This document shows positions 61,533-64,000 of a DNA stretch of 64,000 nucleotides, piece after piece (position 1 is the first letter of the stretch; each line of letters opens with the position of its first letter). The position numbers were made by a program, and so were the translations under genes. Source of the stretch: Microvirga sp. (GTDB taxonomy: Bacteria > Pseudomonadota > Alphaproteobacteria > Rhizobiales > Beijerinckiaceae); assembly GCA_029266525.1 (NCBI GenBank), contig JAQSWQ010000004.1:1-64000 (forward strand), given 5' to 3'. The notes beneath the pieces are model-generated. The model was not told where the DNA came from. It saw only the letters and a list, made by a program, of their open reading frames with translations, and did no database searches.

Positions 61533-63284
61533 ATGATGGCTGTGACCACCCCGCAGAAGACGCTCAGGATCGCGCTCGCGCAGCTCAATCCCACCGTCGG
61601 AGATGTAGCGGGCAACGCGGCGAAGATGCGCGAGGCGCGGCTCGAAGCAGCGCGGCTTTCCGCCGACGTGGTGATGTTCCCGGAGCTCTTCCTCGCCGGC
61701 TATCCGCCCGAGGACCTCGTCCTGAAACCGGCCTTCCAGGATGTCTGCCGGCAGATTTGCGAGGAGCTTGCGCGCGAGACCGCCGACGGCGGCCCGGCCG
61801 TGCTCGTCGGTCTGCCTTGGGTCGAGGACAAGAACCTCTACAACGCCTATGCGCTGCTCGACGGCGGTGCGGTTGCGGCCGTGCGCTTCAAGGTCGATCT
61901 CCCGAACTACGGCGTCTTCGACGAGAAGCGCGTCTTCGCGCCGGGCCCGCTGCCCGGGCCTGTGGTGATCCGCGGCGTGCGCGTCGGCATCCCGGTCTGC
62001 GAGGACATCTGGGGCGACGAGATCGTCGAGTGCATCACCGAGACCGGCGGCGAGATTCTCCTGGTCCCGAACGGCTCGCCTTACTGGCGCGGCAAGACCG
62101 ACGAGCGCCTCAACATCGCGCTCGCGCGCGTGACCGAGAGCGGGCTGCCGCTCGTCTATCTCAACCAGATCTGCGGGCAGGACGAGCTCGTCTTCGACGG
62201 CGCATCGTTCGTGGTCAACGCCGACTGCTCGCTCGCCTGCCAGCTCCCGGCCTTCCGCGAGAGCGTCGCACTCACCGTATGGGAGAAGAACGACGAGGGC
62301 TGGCGCTGCGCCGACGCGCCCAAGGCGTCCGTGGAGGAGGGTGACGAAGCCGATTACGCCGCCTGCATGCTCGGCCTTCGCGACTACGTCGACAAGAACC
62401 GCTTCCCCGGCGTGGTGCTCGGCCTCTCGGGCGGCATCGACTCGGCGCTGTGCGCGGCGATGGCGGTCGATGCGCTCGGGCCTGAGCGCGTGCATTGCGT
62501 GATGCTGCCCTACCGCTTCACCTCGAACGAGTCGCTCTCCGACGCGGCGGACTGCGCGGAGCGTCTCGGCGTGCGCTACGACAGGGTGCCGATCGCCGAG
62601 CCGGTCGAGGGCTTCGAGGCCGCGCTGAAGCCGGTCTTCGACGACCGGCCCCGCGACATCACGGAAGAAAACCTCCAGAGCCGCGCCCGCGGCACGATCC
62701 TGATGGCGATCTCCAACAAGTTCGGTTCGATGGTGGTGACCACCGGCAACAAATCCGAGATGTCGGTCGGCTATGCCACCATCTACGGCGACATGAACGG
62801 CGGCTACAACCCGATCAAGGACCTCTACAAGATGGAGGTCTACCGCCTCTCGTCCTTACGCAACCGCTGGAGGCCGGAGGGCGCGCTCGGGCCGGACGGC
62901 GTGGTCATTCCGGAGAACATCATAGTCAAGGCGCCCTCGGCGGAGCTGCGCGAGAACCAGAAGGACCAGGATTCGCTGCCGCCCTACGAGGCGCTCGACG
63001 ACATCCTCGAATGCCTCGTCGAGCACGAGATGCGCGTCTCGGAGGTCGTGGCCCGCGGGCACGACCTCGAGACCGTGAAGAAGATCGAGCGCCTGCTCTA
63101 CGTCGCCGAGTACAAGCGCCGGCAGGCGGCGCCGGGCGTCAAGGTCACGCGCAAGAACTTCGGCCGGGACCGCCGCTACCCGATCGTCAACCGCTTCCGC
63201 GACCAGGGCCAGGTCGCGTTCAAGCCCGATGAGGCGCTGGCGAGCGCGGTGGGGAAGGCGCGGAGCGAGGCCTACGAGGCCTGA
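61533..63284 (+). CDS. nadE: Glutamine-dependent NAD+ synthetase
   Basis: A 583-residue two-domain enzyme that amidates nicotinic acid adenine dinucleotide to NAD+. The N-terminal nitrilase-like glutaminase has the triad Glu51 (MFPELFLAGYPPED), Lys120 (FKVDLPNYGVFDE) and Cys156 (VCEDIWGDE). The C-terminal synthetase domain has the ATP loop LGLSGGIDSALCAAM near residue 300, TTGNKSEMSVGYATIYGDMN, and FGRDRRYPIVNRFRDQG at the end. The length fits the two-domain, glutamine-using group. Confidence 0.97.
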   Translation: MMAVTTPQKTLRIALAQLNPTVGDVAGNAAKMREARLEAARLSADVVMFPELFLAGYPPEDLVLKPAFQDVCRQICEELARETADGGPAVLVGLPWVEDKNLYNAYALLDGGAVAAVRFKVDLPNYGVFDEKRVFAPGPLPGPVVIRGVRVGIPVCEDIWGDEIVECITETGGEILLVPNGSPYWRGKTDERLNIALARVTESGLPLVYLNQICGQDELVFDGASFVVNADCSLACQLPAFRESVALTVWEKNDEGWRCADAPKASVEEGDEADYAACMLGLRDYVDKNRFPGVVLGLSGGIDSALCAAMAVDALGPERVHCVMLPYRFTSNESLSDAADCAERLGVRYDRVPIAEPVEGFEAALKPVFDDRPRDITEENLQSRARGTILMAISNKFGSMVVTTGNKSEMSVGYATIYGDMNGGYNPIKDLYKMEVYRLSSLRNRWRPEGALGPDGVVIPENIIVKAPSAELRENQKDQDSLPPYEALDDILECLVEHEMRVSEVVARGHDLETVKKIERLLYVAEYKRRQAAPGVKVTRKNFGRDRRYPIVNRFRDQGQVAFKPDEALASAVGKARSEAYEA

Positions 63285-63311
63285 TTCCTCCGCGCCTTCC
63301 ATTCGATGGTT

Positions 63312-64000
63312 CTACTCGACCATCGCGCCGTAGATCAGGTTTTTGAACAGCATGCGAGTGTGCACGCGGTTCGACGGCCCCTGCGCCATGAACACCGCGA
63401 CGAGCTGCTCCTTCGGGTCGATCGTGAAGCTCGTGCCCCAGGCGCCAGCCCACATGGCGTCGCCGGTCGAGCCCGGCGCGACCGCGAAACCGTCCTGCAA
63501 TCGCACGGCGAAGCCGAGCCCGAAGCCGTAGCCCGGCCCCGTCGATGCCGTCGGCGAGCCGCCGGTGCCGACCGTGTGGTTCGAGAGCATGTACTCGATG
63601 GTCTTCTTCGAGAGGATGCGTTTTCCGTCGAGCTCGCCGCCGTTCGCGACCATCTGGGCGAAGCGGTGATAGTCGGCAACGGTCGAGACGAGCCCGGCGC
63701 CGCCCTTGAAGTACTGCTTGCCCGCAGGGTTTTCGGTGATGCGGTAGGACTTCACCATCGTCTGCTTCTGCGGGTCGCTGTCGAGCGTCTCGGCGAGGCG
63801 CGCGACCTGGTCCTGCGGCACGAACCAGCCGGTCTCTCTCATGCCGAGCGGCTCGAAGATGCGCTCCTTGAAGATGCGGTCGAGCGGCATCTTGGCGACA
63901 CGTTCCAACAGGAGCCCGAGCACGTCGGTCGAGATCGAGTACTCGAATGTGGTGCCGGGCTGATGGGCAAGCGGGATCTGGCCGAGCCGCTTCAGCATCT
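63312..64000 (-). CDS. Serine hydrolase, beta-lactamase/class C family, C-terminal part
   Basis: The last 229 residues of a PF00144-type serine hydrolase. FEYSISTDVLGLLLERVAKM holds the tyrosine motif (YSI in place of YxN), PLGMRETGWFVPQ, FKGGAGLVSTVADYHRFAQM and GYGFGLGFAV are typical, and AGAWGTSFTIDPKEQ replaces the HTG/KTG triad with WGT. The N-terminal half with the SxxK motif is outside the window. It could be an esterase or a D-amino peptidase-like enzyme. It is convergent with nadE. Confidence 0.92.
   Translation of the reverse strand, partial: MLKRLGQIPLAHQPGTTFEYSISTDVLGLLLERVAKMPLDRIFKERIFEPLGMRETGWFVPQDQVARLAETLDSDPQKQTMVKSYRITENPAGKQYFKGGAGLVSTVADYHRFAQMVANGGELDGKRILSKKTIEYMLSNHTVGTGGSPTASTGPGYGFGLGFAVRLQDGFAVAPGSTGDAMWAGAWGTSFTIDPKEQLVAVFMAQGPSNRVHTRMLFKNLIYGAMVE

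Overview
The window is a GC-rich chromosomal segment whose gene content and gene order point to an alphaproteobacterium of the Hyphomicrobiales (Rhizobiales). Pointers are the CarB with the long alphaproteobacterial insertion, tandem phasins, a class II DAHP synthase, an rpiA / DUF2059 / gor grouping, glcDEF with a DUF2585 gene, many tripartite tricarboxylate transporter (TTT) binding proteins, DUF6894 and DUF29 proteins, and a bifunctional salicylyl-CoA 5-hydroxylase-type flavoprotein. I cannot assign a genus. No rRNA, tRNA, CRISPR array or prophage is visible.

Layout. 1-8 kb: the pyrimidine/arginine genes carB (cut by the left edge) and carA lie on the minus strand, about 5 kb apart, separated by an SDR, GtrA, a binding protein, a methyltransferase, a HigBA toxin-antitoxin pair, a cupin and a small membrane protein. 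yqeY diverges from carA. 8-15 kb: small genes, then two flavoenzymes of aromatic-type metabolism separated by a nested palindromic repeat, then two efflux/metabolite transporters. 15-20 kb: two phasin genes (one with a reading-frame break) behind a TGC-type operator, divergent from a large PleC/PdhS-like kinase. A DUF4258/DUF2283 pair follows. 20-24 kb: acyl-CoA dehydrogenase and a Pat-type protein acyltransferase. 24-30 kb: a divergent sugar-acid cluster (DapA-family enzyme and TTT binding protein to the left, RraA-family and arabonate-dehydratase-type enzymes to the right), then ilvC. 30-39 kb: small genes, a triple-PAS hybrid kinase and a complete Liv-type ABC operon. A short mobile element with terminal inverted repeats and an 8-bp target duplication sits immediately after livF.

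39-49 kb: DUF1579, a low-GC RelE-like toxin module, small soluble proteins, and the glycolate oxidase region (a LutA-like protein divergent from glcD, glcE, DUF2585, glcF) with a ParE-type toxin-antitoxin pair wedged between glcD and glcE. 49-57 kb: rpiA and a DUF2059 gene, then a TTT operon (tctC-tctB-tctA) and an O-antigen-polymerase-like gene, then gor. 57-64 kb: a TSUP exporter, an iron-containing alcohol dehydrogenase, class II DAHP synthase with a clear terminator, a 27-residue membrane peptide, NAD synthetase, and the C-terminal part of a serine hydrolase cut by the right edge.

Most of the window is ordinary metabolism and transport. The accessory signals are the number of small toxin-antitoxin-like loci (HigBA, DUF4258/DUF2283, a RelE-like module, a ParE module, an orphan MbcA/ParS-like protein and a BrnA-like remnant), the 305-bp mobile element at 38.6 kb, and several tiny genes.
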